Shown: positions 48,519 through 57,823 of the stretch, piece by piece
How positions within the stretch are numbered: the stretch's first letter is position 1
Layout of the letters: every line of letters begins with the position of its first letter
NCBI RefSeq assembly: GCF_902832885.1
Contig: NZ_CADFDK010000004.1
Span: forward strand, 343,655-407,654
Direction of reading: 5' to 3'
DNA: 64,000 nt
DNA from: Burkholderia seminalis DSM 23518
Lineage (GTDB): Bacteria; Pseudomonadota; Gammaproteobacteria; Burkholderiales; Burkholderiaceae
Program-made: the position numbers and the translations under genes
The notes under the pieces: generated by a model
Databases searched by the model: none
Seen by the model: only the letters and a program-made list of their open reading frames with translations
What the model was told of the DNA's origin: nothing

Positions 48519-50573
48519 TCAATCGCGCGCGAGCGCATCGATCGGATCGAGCCGCGACGCGTTGCGTGCGGGCATGAACCCGAATATCACACCGGTGAGC
48601 GTCGAGCATACGAACGCCGTCACGATCGCGCCGACGGAGAACACCATCTTCCACTGCACGACGAACATCGAGAACAGCGCGCCGAGCCCGAACGACAGTG
48701 CAATGCCGATCGTGCCGCCGAGCAGGCAGACGAGCACGGCCTCGACGAGGAACTGCTGCAGGATGTCGGATTGCCGCGCGCCGACCGCCATCCGGATGCC
48801 GATCTCGCGCGTGCGCTCGGTGACCGACACCAGCATGATGTTCATCACGCCGATCCCGCCGACGACGAGCGAGATCACGGCGATTAGCGACAGCAGCAGC
48901 GTCAGCGACTGGCCGGTCTTCTCGACGGTCTTGACCACGCTGTCCATGTTGTACGTGAAGAAGTCCTTGCGGCCGTGGCGCTGGATCATCAGCTTCTCGA
49001 GGCTTTTCTCGGCGGCGGCGCTCGGCTGCCCGTCGCGCACGCGCACGGTGATGCTGTCGAGATAACGCTGGCCGAACAGGTGCCCGCTCGCGGTCGTGTA
49101 CGGCACCCACACGTTCAGGCTCTTCACGCTGCCGAACGCGCTCTTCTTGTCGGCCGTCACGCCGATCACGACGCACGGCACGTTGTCGACCAGGATCACG
49201 TCGCCGACCGGGTTGCGCGTCGCGCCGAACAGCTTGCGGCGCGTGTTCTGGTCGATCACGGCGACCTGCGCCTGGCGGCGCACCGCGTCGTCGTCGAACG
49301 CGGCGCCGAGCGCGAAACGCATCCCGCGCGCCTGAAAGTAGCGGTCGCCGACGCCGCTCACGAGCGCGTTGACGTCGACGTTGCGGTAGCGCAGCAGCAG
49401 CGTGCGCGACGTTTCGGGCGTCGCGCTGTCGACGTACGGCTGCTCGGCGAGCGCGGCGACGTCGGCCGGCACGAGCGTCTGGATCGTGTCCGCGCGGCTG
49501 TCGCCCCAGTCGGTGCCCGGATAGATGTTGATCGTGTTGGTGCCGATGCTGCCGATCTCGTCGAGCATGTAGCGCTTCGCGCCTTCGCCGATCGCGACGA
49601 TCGACACGACCGACGTGATGCCGATGATGATGCCGAGCATCGTCAGCAGCGTGCGCAGCCGGTGCGACACGAGCGCGATCCAAGCCATCCGGCATGCCTC
49701 GGCGAAGCGGCCGGTGCCGGCCGCGAAGCGCGGGGCGCGCGGGGCGGGATCGGTATCGGCGTTCGCGTCGGCGTCGGCGGGCGTGGCCGTATCGTGACGA
49801 TCGACTGCCGACGAGCCGGCAGCCGTGGCGGTTGCGGCGGCTTCCGCCGTATCGATGCCGGCTTCGGCGAGCGCTTCCGCGTAGTGCCGGTTCGGCCGGT
49901 CGGCGACGATCTCGCCGTCGCTGATCTCGATGATGCGCCGCGCATGGCGCGCGACGGTCTTGTCGTGCGTGACGATCACGATCGTGTGGCCGAGCGCGTT
50001 CAGCTCGTGCAGGATCCGGAGCACCTCCTGGCCGCTTTTCGTGTCGAGTGCGCCGGTCGGCTCGTCGGCGAGGATCACCTGGCCGCCGTTCATCAGCGCG
50101 CGCGCAATGCTCACGCGCTGCTGCTGGCCGCCGGACAACTGCCCGGGGCGATGATGCGCGCGATCGGCGAGCCCGAGGCGCGCGAGCAGTTCGCGTGCGC
50201 GGGTGTGCCGCGCCGCGCGTGGGGTGCCTGCATAGATCGCGGGCATTTCGAGGTTCGCGACCGCGTCGGCGTGCGGCAGCAGGTGGTAGCGCTGGAACAC
50301 GAAGCCGAAGTGCTCGCGGCGCAATTGCGCGAGCTCGTCGCTGTCGAGCATGTGCGTGTCGCGCCCGCCGACCGTGTACGTGCCTTCGCTCGGATGATCG
50401 AGGCAGCCGAGGATGTTCATCAGCGTCGACTTGCCGGAGCCCGACGCGCCGACGATCGCGACGATCTCGCCCGCGTCGATCGACAGGTTCACGTTGTTCA
50501 GGACGACGACGTCCTTGTCGCCGGCCGGAAAGCGTCGTGTCACGGCGGCGAGTTTGAGCAGGGGCTGGCGCAT
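48519..50573 (-). CDS. macB: MacB-type ABC transporter (ATPase-permease)
   Basis: Macrolide-exporter-like protein of 684 residues: N-terminal ATPase with Walker A GASGSGKST (about 45), signature LSGGQQQR and Walker B LADEPTGALD; a linker rich in Ala-Thr-Asp (about 245-275); then the four-helix FtsX/MacB permease with a large periplasmic domain. It powers release of substrates (macrolides, peptides, lipopeptides) through the TolC-like channel. GTG 50579 is also in frame and overlaps the macA stop; ATG 50573 is preferred. Confidence 0.92.
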   Translation of the reverse strand: MRQPLLKLAAVTRRFPAGDKDVVVLNNVNLSIDAGEIVAIVGASGSGKSTLMNILGCLDHPSEGTYTVGGRDTHMLDSDELAQLRREHFGFVFQRYHLLPHADAVANLEMPAIYAGTPRAARHTRARELLARLGLADRAHHRPGQLSGGQQQRVSIARALMNGGQVILADEPTGALDTKSGQEVLRILHELNALGHTIVIVTHDKTVARHARRIIEISDGEIVADRPNRHYAEALAEAGIDTAEAAATATAAGSSAVDRHDTATPADADANADTDPAPRAPRFAAGTGRFAEACRMAWIALVSHRLRTLLTMLGIIIGITSVVSIVAIGEGAKRYMLDEIGSIGTNTINIYPGTDWGDSRADTIQTLVPADVAALAEQPYVDSATPETSRTLLLRYRNVDVNALVSGVGDRYFQARGMRFALGAAFDDDAVRRQAQVAVIDQNTRRKLFGATRNPVGDVILVDNVPCVVIGVTADKKSAFGSVKSLNVWVPYTTASGHLFGQRYLDSITVRVRDGQPSAAAEKSLEKLMIQRHGRKDFFTYNMDSVVKTVEKTGQSLTLLLSLIAVISLVVGGIGVMNIMLVSVTERTREIGIRMAVGARQSDILQQFLVEAVLVCLLGGTIGIALSFGLGALFSMFVVQWKMVFSVGAIVTAFVCSTLTGVIFGFMPARNASRLDPIDALARD

Positions 50574-50575
50574 CG

Positions 50576-51760
50576 TCACACCGCGTCCGACAGCAGCGCG
50601 TGGTCGTCCGCCGACGCTTCGCCGAGCACCACGCGCTCGCCGTCCTTCAGGCCGGCCAGCACTTCGACGCGCACGTTGTTGTTGATGCCGATGCGGATGT
50701 TGCGCGTGTCCGTGCTGCCGTCGGCGCGCAGCACGCGCACCGCATAGGTGCCGTCCTTGCGTTTCTCGCCGAGTGCGGCGGCCGGGATGCTCAGCGCGTT
50801 GCGCGCGTTGCCGAGCACGATGCTGACCTGCGCGGTCATCGCGATGCGCAGCCGGTGCTCGGGATTCGGCACGTCGAACAGCGCGTTGTAGAACACCGCG
50901 GCATTCGGTTTCGCGCCGCCTCCGCCGAGCGGGCTTTGTACGTCGGCGTAGTTCTGCGGCGCCGGTTCGATCGCGCGCAGCTTGCCGTAATGACGCTTGT
51001 CCGGTTCTCCGAGGCTCGTGAAATACGCGGTCTGGCCGGCGCTCACGCGGATCACGTCGGCTTCCGACACCTGCGCCTTCACGGTCATCGTGTCGAGATT
51101 CGCGAGTTTCAGAATCACCGGCGCCTGCTGCTGCGCGATCACGGTCTGGCCTTCCTGCGTGACGATCGCGACGACCTGGCCGTCGATCGGCGCGACGATG
51201 CGCGTGTAGCCGAGGTTGGCCTGCGCGGTCTCGATCTGGATGCGGGCCGAACGGATCTGCGCGGCGAGCGACGCGAGGGTCGCGCGCTGCACGTCGAGCG
51301 TCGCCTTCGCGGCCTCGAACGATTCGCGCGACGTCGCGTCATCGGGCAGCATCGCCTGCTGGCGGCGGAACGCGAGTTCGGCTTGCGTCAGCTGCGCGGC
51401 CGCCGATTGCTGCTGCGCGCGCAGGCTTTCTTCGCTGGCGCGCGCCTGGCGCAGCGCGTTTTCCGAGATCACGGGATCGATCTCGGCGAGCCACTGGCCC
51501 TTCGTGACCTTGTCGCCGAGCTTGACCTTCAGCGTCTTCAACTGCCCCGACACCTGCGCGCCGACGTCGACCTGCCTGAACGCCTGCAGCGCGCCGGTCG
51601 CGAGCACCGCGTTCTCGAGATCGCCGCGCGTGACGGGCGCGGACAGGTACTGCGGGTGCTTGTCGGGCGCGCAGGCTTTCAGCGTGACGCCGGTGGCGAT
51701 CGCGACGACGGCAAGGGTAGCCAGCACGATGCGCCGGCGGCAATGGGTCTTCTGGGCCAT
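50576..51760 (-). CDS. macA: MacA-type periplasmic adaptor
   Basis: Membrane-fusion protein of 394 residues: N-terminal anchor (RIVLATLAVVAIATGVTL), lipoyl-like half-motifs QVDVGAQVSGQLKTLKVKLGD and TRIVAPIDGQVVAIV, a coiled-coil hairpin rich in Gln/Ala between them, and beta-barrel plus membrane-proximal domains. It connects MacB to the outer-membrane channel. The stop overlaps the possible GTG start of macB, showing translational coupling. ATG 51760 begins MAQKTHCRRR; the upstream frame lacks a ribosome binding site. Confidence 0.92.
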   Translation of the reverse strand: MAQKTHCRRRIVLATLAVVAIATGVTLKACAPDKHPQYLSAPVTRGDLENAVLATGALQAFRQVDVGAQVSGQLKTLKVKLGDKVTKGQWLAEIDPVISENALRQARASEESLRAQQQSAAAQLTQAELAFRRQQAMLPDDATSRESFEAAKATLDVQRATLASLAAQIRSARIQIETAQANLGYTRIVAPIDGQVVAIVTQEGQTVIAQQQAPVILKLANLDTMTVKAQVSEADVIRVSAGQTAYFTSLGEPDKRHYGKLRAIEPAPQNYADVQSPLGGGGAKPNAAVFYNALFDVPNPEHRLRIAMTAQVSIVLGNARNALSIPAAALGEKRKDGTYAVRVLRADGSTDTRNIRIGINNNVRVEVLAGLKDGERVVLGEASADDHALLSDAV

Positions 51761-52022
51761 GAGAACACTGCGAGGATGAAGCGATGCCGGCGATGCGTGC
51801 GGCCGGGCGGGACGATCCGGCCGGCGTCGCATGCCGGGCATGTCGCCCGCGACGGCATCCGCGTACGCATCGCGCGGGCGTGCCGGGCCGAATCAGGCGC
51901 CCATGGTAAGCGAGGAATTCGCGCCGAATCGTGTGGAAATTGTGCTGAATTGTGCGAGCGCCGTGTCGCAAGGGGGCCAGGCCGCGTGATTGTGGCGATG
52001 TGTGAACGACCCGACGTTCGCG

Positions 52023-52751
52023 CTACCGATGTGCAGCGACGATGGCCATCATTGGGCGGTCGCGCTCCTCGTCGAGCGCGGGCATCGCGTCGACCTGCTC
52101 GGGCGTCGGCCCCCATTCGCCGAGATGCGCGAGCGTGAAGCCGCAGCCGATCAGCAGGTTCACGAGCGTGCCGAGCGTGCGGTGCTGCTTGACGACGCCC
52201 GGCGCGAGCCAGTCGGTCACGCGTTCGCCTTCACGCTGGTAGCCGTCGAGCGGCCAGGTGCGGTTACCCTGCGCGTCGATGACGAAGCCGGGCCGGCGCG
52301 GCGCCGTATAGACCGGATGCTCGATCGAAAACACGAGCCGCCCGCCCGGCACGAGCGCGCGGTGGATCGTGCGCAGCAGCGTGTCGAGGTGCGCAATGTA
52401 GTGGAACGCGAGCGAGCTGTAGGCGAGATCGAATGCGGCGTCCGGCAGTACGAGCGTTTCGAGGTCGGCGCGGCGGTACGTGATGGCCGGATGCGCGGCG
52501 GTCGAGTTCGCTCGTTCGAGCATGCGTTCGGACACGTCGACGCCGAGCACGCCGGCCGCGCCCTGATCGGCCGCCCAGCGGCTGAACCAGCCGTAGCCGC
52601 AACCGAGATCGAGCACGTGGCGGCCGCGCAGATCCGGCAACAGCGCGCGTAGCGCGGGCCATTCGGGCGCGCCGTCGAGCCCGTGAATCGAGCGGTTCAG
52701 GCGGCTGTAACCTTCGAAGAAGGCCGGGTCGTCGTAGATGTTCTGCGTCAT
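52023..52751 (-). CDS. Class I SAM-dependent methyltransferase
   Basis: Soluble methyltransferase of 242 residues. SAM motif I VLDLGCGYGWFSRWAADQGA (near 50), acidic loop LGVDVSERML, motif IV FDLAYSSLAFHYI. The opening YDDPAFFEGYSRLNRS is common in small-molecule methyltransferases of the UbiE/YcgJ-like type. Substrate unknown. GAGG precedes ATG 52751. It lies 55 bp downstream of the HD hydrolase gene on the same strand. Confidence 0.86.
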   Translation of the reverse strand: MTQNIYDDPAFFEGYSRLNRSIHGLDGAPEWPALRALLPDLRGRHVLDLGCGYGWFSRWAADQGAAGVLGVDVSERMLERANSTAAHPAITYRRADLETLVLPDAAFDLAYSSLAFHYIAHLDTLLRTIHRALVPGGRLVFSIEHPVYTAPRRPGFVIDAQGNRTWPLDGYQREGERVTDWLAPGVVKQHRTLGTLVNLLIGCGFTLAHLGEWGPTPEQVDAMPALDEERDRPMMAIVAAHR

Positions 52752-52806
52752 GCGGCGCGCCTCGTGCGAGCGGGGCACGCGGTGCGGTGCGCCCGAACCC
52801 GCGAGC

Positions 52807-53388
52807 TTACGCGTGCTGCCTGCCCGCGTCGATCCTGCGCTGCGTGTCGGCATCGACGATCTCGCGGATCGCGCTGAACAGCGGCGCGGCGTCGGTGTAG
52901 CGCCGGCCGTAGCCGAGATTGAACGCGTAGTCGAAATCGGGCGGATTGCTGCCCTGGTTGTGCTGCAGGATCGTCTCGAGCTTGTCGAGCGCCTTCGCCG
53001 CGCGCGCTTCCGGCGATGCGGCCGCTTCGTATTCGTCCCACAGCGCGACGATCGCGTCGCGCTGCGCATTGTCGAGCGACCCGGTCAGTGTCAGCAGGTC
53101 ATCGCGTTCGTGCACGCTCTTGTCGGGATGCGCGGCCTGCTCGATCGCGGGGATGTCGCCGTGCAGCGCCTCGCCGAGATCGTGGACGACGCACAGCTTC
53201 AGCAGTTTCAGCATGTCGATGCCGGGCAGCGCGTCGGCGAACACGAGCGCCATCAGGCACAGCCGCCAGCTGTGCTCGGCCGTGCTTTCGGGGCGACCGT
53301 TCGACGTGTGGCCGCTGCGCAGCACGTCCTTCAGGCGTTCGGCTTCGCGCAGGAAATCGAGCCGTGCGCGGATCGTATCGGAGTTCAT
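52807..53388 (-). CDS. HD-domain hydrolase (YfbR/HDDC2-like)
   Basis: Metal-dependent phosphohydrolase of 193 residues. HD-superfamily ligands: STAEHSWRL for the first His, LCVVHDLGEALHGD for the His-Asp pair, and a later Asp in LDKLETIL. Family members cleave nucleoside monophosphates. The substrate here is inferred to be a nucleotide. It follows an XRE regulator (82-bp gap) and precedes the methyltransferase. Confidence 0.88.
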   Translation of the reverse strand: MNSDTIRARLDFLREAERLKDVLRSGHTSNGRPESTAEHSWRLCLMALVFADALPGIDMLKLLKLCVVHDLGEALHGDIPAIEQAAHPDKSVHERDDLLTLTGSLDNAQRDAIVALWDEYEAAASPEARAAKALDKLETILQHNQGSNPPDFDYAFNLGYGRRYTDAAPLFSAIREIVDADTQRRIDAGRQHA

Positions 53389-53469
53389 GGTCGGCGTCCT
53401 TGCGATGAGCCGTCCAGCGTACGCCGCCCGATCGCGGTTCGTCCACGCATGAAATATGCGCGGCGCGCG

Positions 53470-54027
53470 CTAAAGCGTCTCGACGAGTCGCGCGGCCGAG
53501 CCGTCCGACAGCGTCATGCGCGTCCACCGGCACCGGCTGCCGCGGATCGGCACGACGCGCGATGCGTTTGCGCCCGTGTCGAACTCGACGCTCGGCGGCC
53601 CCGCGCGATCGTGCCAGCCGAGCGGATCAAGCGCGGCCTCCATGCGGACGATTTCCGGCGTCGCATAGCGCCACAGCGACGTGCCGAGCAGCATCGAAAG
53701 CGGCTGCGAGAACTCGGCCGCGCGCGCCGGTGAACAGGCGAGCAGCCGATGCGTGAGGTCGCACACGAGATGCAGGCGGCCCGCGCTGCCCGCGATCAGC
53801 CGCGCGAGCGCGTGGTCGCCGGCGGAATCGAGACGCGCGGCGAGCAGCCGTTCGGCCGTCGCGCGCTCGTCGGGCGACATCTGCTGGCGGCCGGCTTCCC
53901 AGCGCGAGATCGTCGATTGCGCGACGCCGAACAGTTCGGCCGCATGGCTTTGCTTGACGCGGTGCAGCGCGCGCCAGCGCTTGAGTTGCGGGCCGAGCGG
54001 CGGCGTGTGAAGCGGTGAGGCGGTCAT
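53470..54027 (-). CDS. XRE-family transcriptional regulator with sensor-like C-terminus
   Basis: Protein of 185 residues with an N-terminal Cro/CI helix-turn-helix (LKRWRALHRVKQSHAAELFGVAQSTISRWEAG) and a C-terminal half (about 75-185) of PAS-like length with no recognised family; HLVCDLTHRLLACSPARAAEF begins that part. GGGAG stands eight bases before ATG 54027. It may regulate the HD and methyltransferase genes downstream; no operator was identified. Confidence 0.82.
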   Translation of the reverse strand: MTASPLHTPPLGPQLKRWRALHRVKQSHAAELFGVAQSTISRWEAGRQQMSPDERATAERLLAARLDSAGDHALARLIAGSAGRLHLVCDLTHRLLACSPARAAEFSQPLSMLLGTSLWRYATPEIVRMEAALDPLGWHDRAGPPSVEFDTGANASRVVPIRGSRCRWTRMTLSDGSAARLVETL

Positions 54028-54064
54028 GACGATGCTCCCGTGGCGGCGCGTACCGCGCACGCCG

Positions 54065-54703
54065 TTACATGATCCGGATGCCGCCGTTTGCCTGGATCGC
54101 GATGGCCGCGAACGGCACGAGCACGATGCCGCCCAGCACGAGCACGCCGTCGGCGGCCACCGTGATCGGCGTGGCGAGGATCCGCAGGCCCATGCCGACG
54201 ACGGACGGCGATTCCCGGATGTACACCCGGTACTGCTCGTTGAACGCTTGCGCGGCGCCCTTGTCCTGCTCGGCGAAACCTTCCGTCGAATAGCGCTTGC
54301 CGCCGATGTCGCCTTCGAGCACGAGACCGGCCGGCGCGGCGGTGAAGCCGTCGGCACGGGCAGCCTGCCGATCGTCGTCCGACGCGTCCTTCGGCAACAC
54401 GATCCGGTAGTGGCCGGTGATGCCGCCGCCGCTCGCGTGAAAGTCGGCAAACGTCGTATGCAGCGATTTCCGGTAGCCGGACAGCAGCACCGGCCGCAAT
54501 TGGGCCGGCAGATCGAAGATGTAATGGTAGCGCGTGCCGAGGACGACCAGCTTCTTGCCGTCCTGGGTGATCATGAAACTGGTGACGTACTCGCTGTATG
54601 CGTCGTCCTTGTACAGCTTCGGCGTGAAACAGCCTGACAGCGCCAGGCTGCTCGCGGCCATGGCGGCGGCCAGCAGGCGCCGGCGCGTGATCGATGTGCT
54701 CAT
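54065..54703 (-). CDS. Putative lipoprotein (212 aa), unknown
   Basis: Exported protein with RRRLLAAAMAAS and lipobox LALSGC (Cys near 25); the three arginines resemble a Tat lipoprotein signal. The mature part begins FTPKLYKDDAYSEYVTSFMIT and includes YHYIFDLPAQLRPVLLSGYRKSLHTTF. A C-terminal hydrophobic segment (VLVLGGIVLVPFAAIAI) could be a second membrane anchor, unusual for a lipoprotein. No family name can be given with confidence. Divergent from the HdeD-peptidase gene, with an inverted repeat between them. Confidence 0.78.
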   Translation of the reverse strand: MSTSITRRRLLAAAMAASSLALSGCFTPKLYKDDAYSEYVTSFMITQDGKKLVVLGTRYHYIFDLPAQLRPVLLSGYRKSLHTTFADFHASGGGITGHYRIVLPKDASDDDRQAARADGFTAAPAGLVLEGDIGGKRYSTEGFAEQDKGAAQAFNEQYRVYIRESPSVVGMGLRILATPITVAADGVLVLGGIVLVPFAAIAIQANGGIRIM

Positions 54704-55043
54704 TTGTTGTTGTCCCGTCTGTGCGGTTCGGTTCAGTGGCTTGCGCCCTCGGAAGCGCGATTCTCGCGTATCGGCGGCAGGTTGTCGAAGGGAAATCTGT
54801 CATGGCAGCGGGCGGCCGGATCGCTTCGCGCCCCGCCGAAAACGTTTTCGCCAGGCTTTCAACCGGCTCCGCCATATCTTATTATTCGGCGAGAGCGGCG
54901 CATGCCGGCCGCCGTCGGTCATGTCGACGGCACGACGCGCCGGCAACGATGACCGACTTTCGGCCGCCGCGTCGCACGGCGCGTGGTCGACATGACAGGG
55001 CACGCGAGGCCGCGCGTATCCCGAAAAATGACACGAGGGCGCG
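54704..55043. other. 340-bp divergent intergenic region
   Basis: No gene seen. The short frames that cross it lack ribosome binding sites. Its main content is the 11-bp inverted repeat at 54918-54996 described separately. No clear promoter hexamers for either flanking gene were found. Confidence 0.5.
54918..54996. repeat. Perfect 11-bp inverted repeat, arms 57 bp apart
   Basis: Arms GTCATGTCGAC (54918-54928) and GTCGACATGAC (54986-54996). They lie just upstream of the HdeD-peptidase gene (55044) and about 215 bp from the lipoprotein start. The spacing is too long for a hairpin terminator; two regulator sites joined by looping, or a cruciform, are possible. Function inferred. Confidence 0.75.
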
Positions 55044-56447
55044 ATGGTACGACTGGTATTGCTGCTGCTGGGCATCGAATATCTGCGAACCCGCTGGCGC
55101 GGGCTGACCGTGCTCGGCTGGGTGTGGGTCGCGGCAGGCATCGGGATCTTCGTCGACGCGCTCGACGGCGCGCTGCATTTCCCGATCGAGCTGTTCGCGT
55201 GGCTGTTCCTGATCGAGGGGCTCGCGACGCTCGCCATGGCCGGCAGCGGCGTCGGCGGGCAGCGCATCCTGCGCTACGTGAAGGGTATCGTGGTGGTCGT
55301 GGCCGCGGGGCTCGTGTTCGCCGGCCATCACCACGGCCACTTCCTGCTGTCGATGATCTTCGGCACGCTGTTCCTCGTCGACGGGCTGCTGCAGTGCACG
55401 TCCGCGTGGATGGTGCGCTACCGGCGCTGGAATGTCGCCTTCGCGTGGGGCATCGTCGAGATCCTGCTGGCGGTCTTCTTCTTCCAGCCGTACCCGACGC
55501 ATTACGTCGGCACCGTGCCGTACTGCCTCGGCTTGCTGCTGATGTTCGGCGGAATGCACATGCTGAGCCTCGCCGCGCGCGAGCGGCGCCTGACGCGCAA
55601 TCCCGCGTTCGCGACGTCGCCCGCGCCGGCGCTCGTACCCGATCTCGACGATGCGCGCGAGCAGCCGCGGTTCGCGCAAGCCGAATGGGACGGCCCGCCG
55701 GCCGACGGCGAGCACGCGCTCACCGTGCACGTGTGGACGCCGACCGGCACGTCGAAGGCCGAAGCGCAGCGTTATCCCGTGATCGACCGCTACATCGCGG
55801 CGGTGGACGTCAACGGCGTGATCTCGACCGGGCACGCGGCGCTGGAGTCGCCCGAAGGCATCTACATCAGCCTGTACCCGGGCGTCGAAATCGATCGTTC
55901 TCCGGACGAATTCACGCGCATTCTGCGCGCGACGCGCGAGAACGACGTGCCGGGCCTGTTCCAGCCCGACTATGCGACGGAGTCGAAAGCGTGGTGCCCG
56001 TCGACCGTGCGCGTACGCATCCGCAACTACGATCCGGCGAAGCTCGAAGCCTTCTGGTCGTCGTATCGGCAGAACGTCACGTACAACCTCACGCACCGCA
56101 ACTGCTCGAGCACGGTATCGAATGCGCTCGAAGCCGCGCTCGACGGCGCGGTGTGGCGACTGAAGGGGGCGCGGGCCGGGTGGGGCGCGTTCGTGCGGCT
56201 GCTGCTGACGCCGGAGCTGTGGGTGGCCGCGCAGATCCGCAAGCGTGCGGTGACGATGGCGTGGACGCCCGGCCTCACGCTCGACTATGCGCGCGCGCTC
56301 AGCATGCTCGCCGATCCGCGGCCGTTCGCGTGGTGGAAGGTCGCGCGCTCGGCGGTGAATGCGATCATGGCGTCGCGCCGCGCGTGGCGCGAGCAGGACA
56401 GCGCGGCGCTGTCGCCCGGCCGATCGGAGGCGGCGTCGATGAAGTGA
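55044..56447 (+). CDS. HdeD-like membrane protein fused to a putative cysteine peptidase domain
   Basis: Protein of 467 residues in two parts. Residues 1-175 contain about six membrane helices in the HdeD/DUF308 pattern (GWVWVAAGIGIFVDALDGA; LFGTL-type repeats in outline). Residues 210-400 form a soluble domain with a conserved-looking GHAALE (His264) and THRNCSSTVSNALE (Cys354): His before Cys, as in circularly permuted papain-fold (PPPDE/LRAT/YiiX-like) enzymes. A Cys-peptidase or acyl-transfer activity is therefore plausible but unproven. A hydrophobic-basic tail follows. Start ATG 55044 is preceded by GAGGGCG. The region after it holds no further large gene on this strand until 56542. Confidence 0.75.
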   Translation: MVRLVLLLLGIEYLRTRWRGLTVLGWVWVAAGIGIFVDALDGALHFPIELFAWLFLIEGLATLAMAGSGVGGQRILRYVKGIVVVVAAGLVFAGHHHGHFLLSMIFGTLFLVDGLLQCTSAWMVRYRRWNVAFAWGIVEILLAVFFFQPYPTHYVGTVPYCLGLLLMFGGMHMLSLAARERRLTRNPAFATSPAPALVPDLDDAREQPRFAQAEWDGPPADGEHALTVHVWTPTGTSKAEAQRYPVIDRYIAAVDVNGVISTGHAALESPEGIYISLYPGVEIDRSPDEFTRILRATRENDVPGLFQPDYATESKAWCPSTVRVRIRNYDPAKLEAFWSSYRQNVTYNLTHRNCSSTVSNALEAALDGAVWRLKGARAGWGAFVRLLLTPELWVAAQIRKRAVTMAWTPGLTLDYARALSMLADPRPFAWWKVARSAVNAIMASRRAWREQDSAALSPGRSEAASMK

Positions 56448-56541
56448 AACGCGTGGCGCCGGACGAGGGCCCGGCGTCACTTGGGTCGCCACCGCGCGAC
56501 CCGGCGAGTGTGCCCGCCATCACGATCCACAGACGACAACA

Positions 56542-57120
56542 ATGAACGAGACGAGAGCTTTACGCATCCTGATTCCCGCTGCGCTCGTGCTGGCCGGCGC
56601 CGGTTTCGCGCAGGCGAGTTCGGACGAAGTGCCGCGCATGAGCAACGACGTGTACCGGACGTCGGTGTCGTTCTGCTCGAACGTCGCGGCCGCCGAGAAG
56701 ATCGCGTGCCAGGGCGACATGATCGCCGCGGGCAGCCGGATCGTCGCGGCGATCGGCGGCTTGCCGCCGGCGTCCGCCACGGCGATCGACGAAGGCGCGC
56801 GCAACAAGCTGCCGCCGGAGGAGCGCAAGGGTCTCGCGCCCGTCGAACCCGGCGCGATCGACAAGGACGACGACTTGGCCGGGCTCGCCGGCATGGTGCG
56901 TCTTTGCGACGTGTACGAATCCGAGCCGGCGTCCCGCGCGCGGCATCACGCGGCGCTGCGGCAGAAGGCGCCCGATGCCGCGCCGCGTGTCGAGGCGTTG
57001 CTGGCCGACGCGTCGACGGCCGCGCGCCAGCGCGTCAGTATCGGTGTGTGGCAGATTCTCGCGCTCGAGGGCCCCGAAGCGTCCGCCCGCGCGTGCACGC
57101 AGCTCGGCACCGGGTCGTGA
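56542..57120 (+). CDS. Exported protein of unknown function (192 aa)
   Basis: Begins with a signal peptide (MNETRALRILIPAALVLAGAGFAQA, cleavage expected after AQA near 26). The mature part has four cysteines (SVSFCSNVA, KIACQGD, RLCDVYE, RACTQL) and helical, charged sequence. The four Cys suggest two disulfides and a periplasmic location. No family recognised. Spacing of 94 bp from the HdeD-peptidase gene on the same strand suggests, but does not show, co-transcription. No strong ribosome binding site. Confidence 0.72.
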   Translation: MNETRALRILIPAALVLAGAGFAQASSDEVPRMSNDVYRTSVSFCSNVAAAEKIACQGDMIAAGSRIVAAIGGLPPASATAIDEGARNKLPPEERKGLAPVEPGAIDKDDDLAGLAGMVRLCDVYESEPASRARHHAALRQKAPDAAPRVEALLADASTAARQRVSIGVWQILALEGPEASARACTQLGTGS

Positions 57121-57203
57121 GCGCCCGGATGCCACAGGTGCGAGCCGTGCCGCCGTCGATGTGCCGGCATCGATAGTGCCGCGTTCGGCGCATGCCGGGA
57201 CGG

Positions 57204-57593
57204 TCAACCGCTCGCGATCGTGGCCGGCCTGACCCGTATCGGCTTGCCGGGCGTCCGGGCGACCGGAGAAGTCCGCACCGCGTCGCGCACGAGCGTCTGC
57301 TGTGCGGGCGACAGCGGCGCCGCGAAGCGCAGTGCGATATCGAAACCCGTTTCGTGGTCGAGGCGGTCGACGGTCACGTCCGCCGTGCAGGCGGGCAGTG
57401 TCACGCCCGCGCGTTGCGCGGCCAGGTCGATCGACATGCAGACGCACGCCGCGAGCGCGCTTTCGAGCAGCTCGTGCGGCCGCATGCCTGCGTCGCCGCC
57501 TTGGCCTTCCTTGTGCGTGTCCGCACGCACGACGCTGCGCCCGTTGCCGATCTCGACGCAATAGGGCTTGCCGAACCGTGTGGCGGTTACCAT
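57204..57593 (-). CDS. OsmC-family peroxiredoxin
   Basis: Thiol-dependent organic hydroperoxide reductase-like protein of 129 residues. The family core is seen: GGDAGMRPHELLESALAACVCMSIDLAA, with the first redox Cys in this ACVCMS stretch. The second catalytic Cys of Ohr/OsmC is at PACTADV. GGAG stands seven bases before ATG 57593. The frame upstream is a shadow. A role in hydroperoxide detoxification is expected from the family. Convergent with the exported protein gene and 230 bp from the RNase gene. Confidence 0.85.
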   Translation of the reverse strand: MVTATRFGKPYCVEIGNGRSVVRADTHKEGQGGDAGMRPHELLESALAACVCMSIDLAAQRAGVTLPACTADVTVDRLDHETGFDIALRFAAPLSPAQQTLVRDAVRTSPVARTPGKPIRVRPATIASG

Positions 57594-57823
57594 CGCGATG
57601 CTCCATAGCAGGGTGAGGGTGGCGACAGGGTACGCGGGTGCCGCCCGTGGCGGAAGGCAACGGGTGGTACCGGTACCGCTTGTAACAGGGTGGGCGGCGA
57701 CCCGCGAGTTCTTTCGTCCACCTTCACATTCGTGCCACGTTGCGACAGCAACAATCGTGGGCAGACATTCGACAACCTTGCGGCGCATCCCGCGACCGCA
57801 TGCCTTTTCCGAGGAAACACGCC

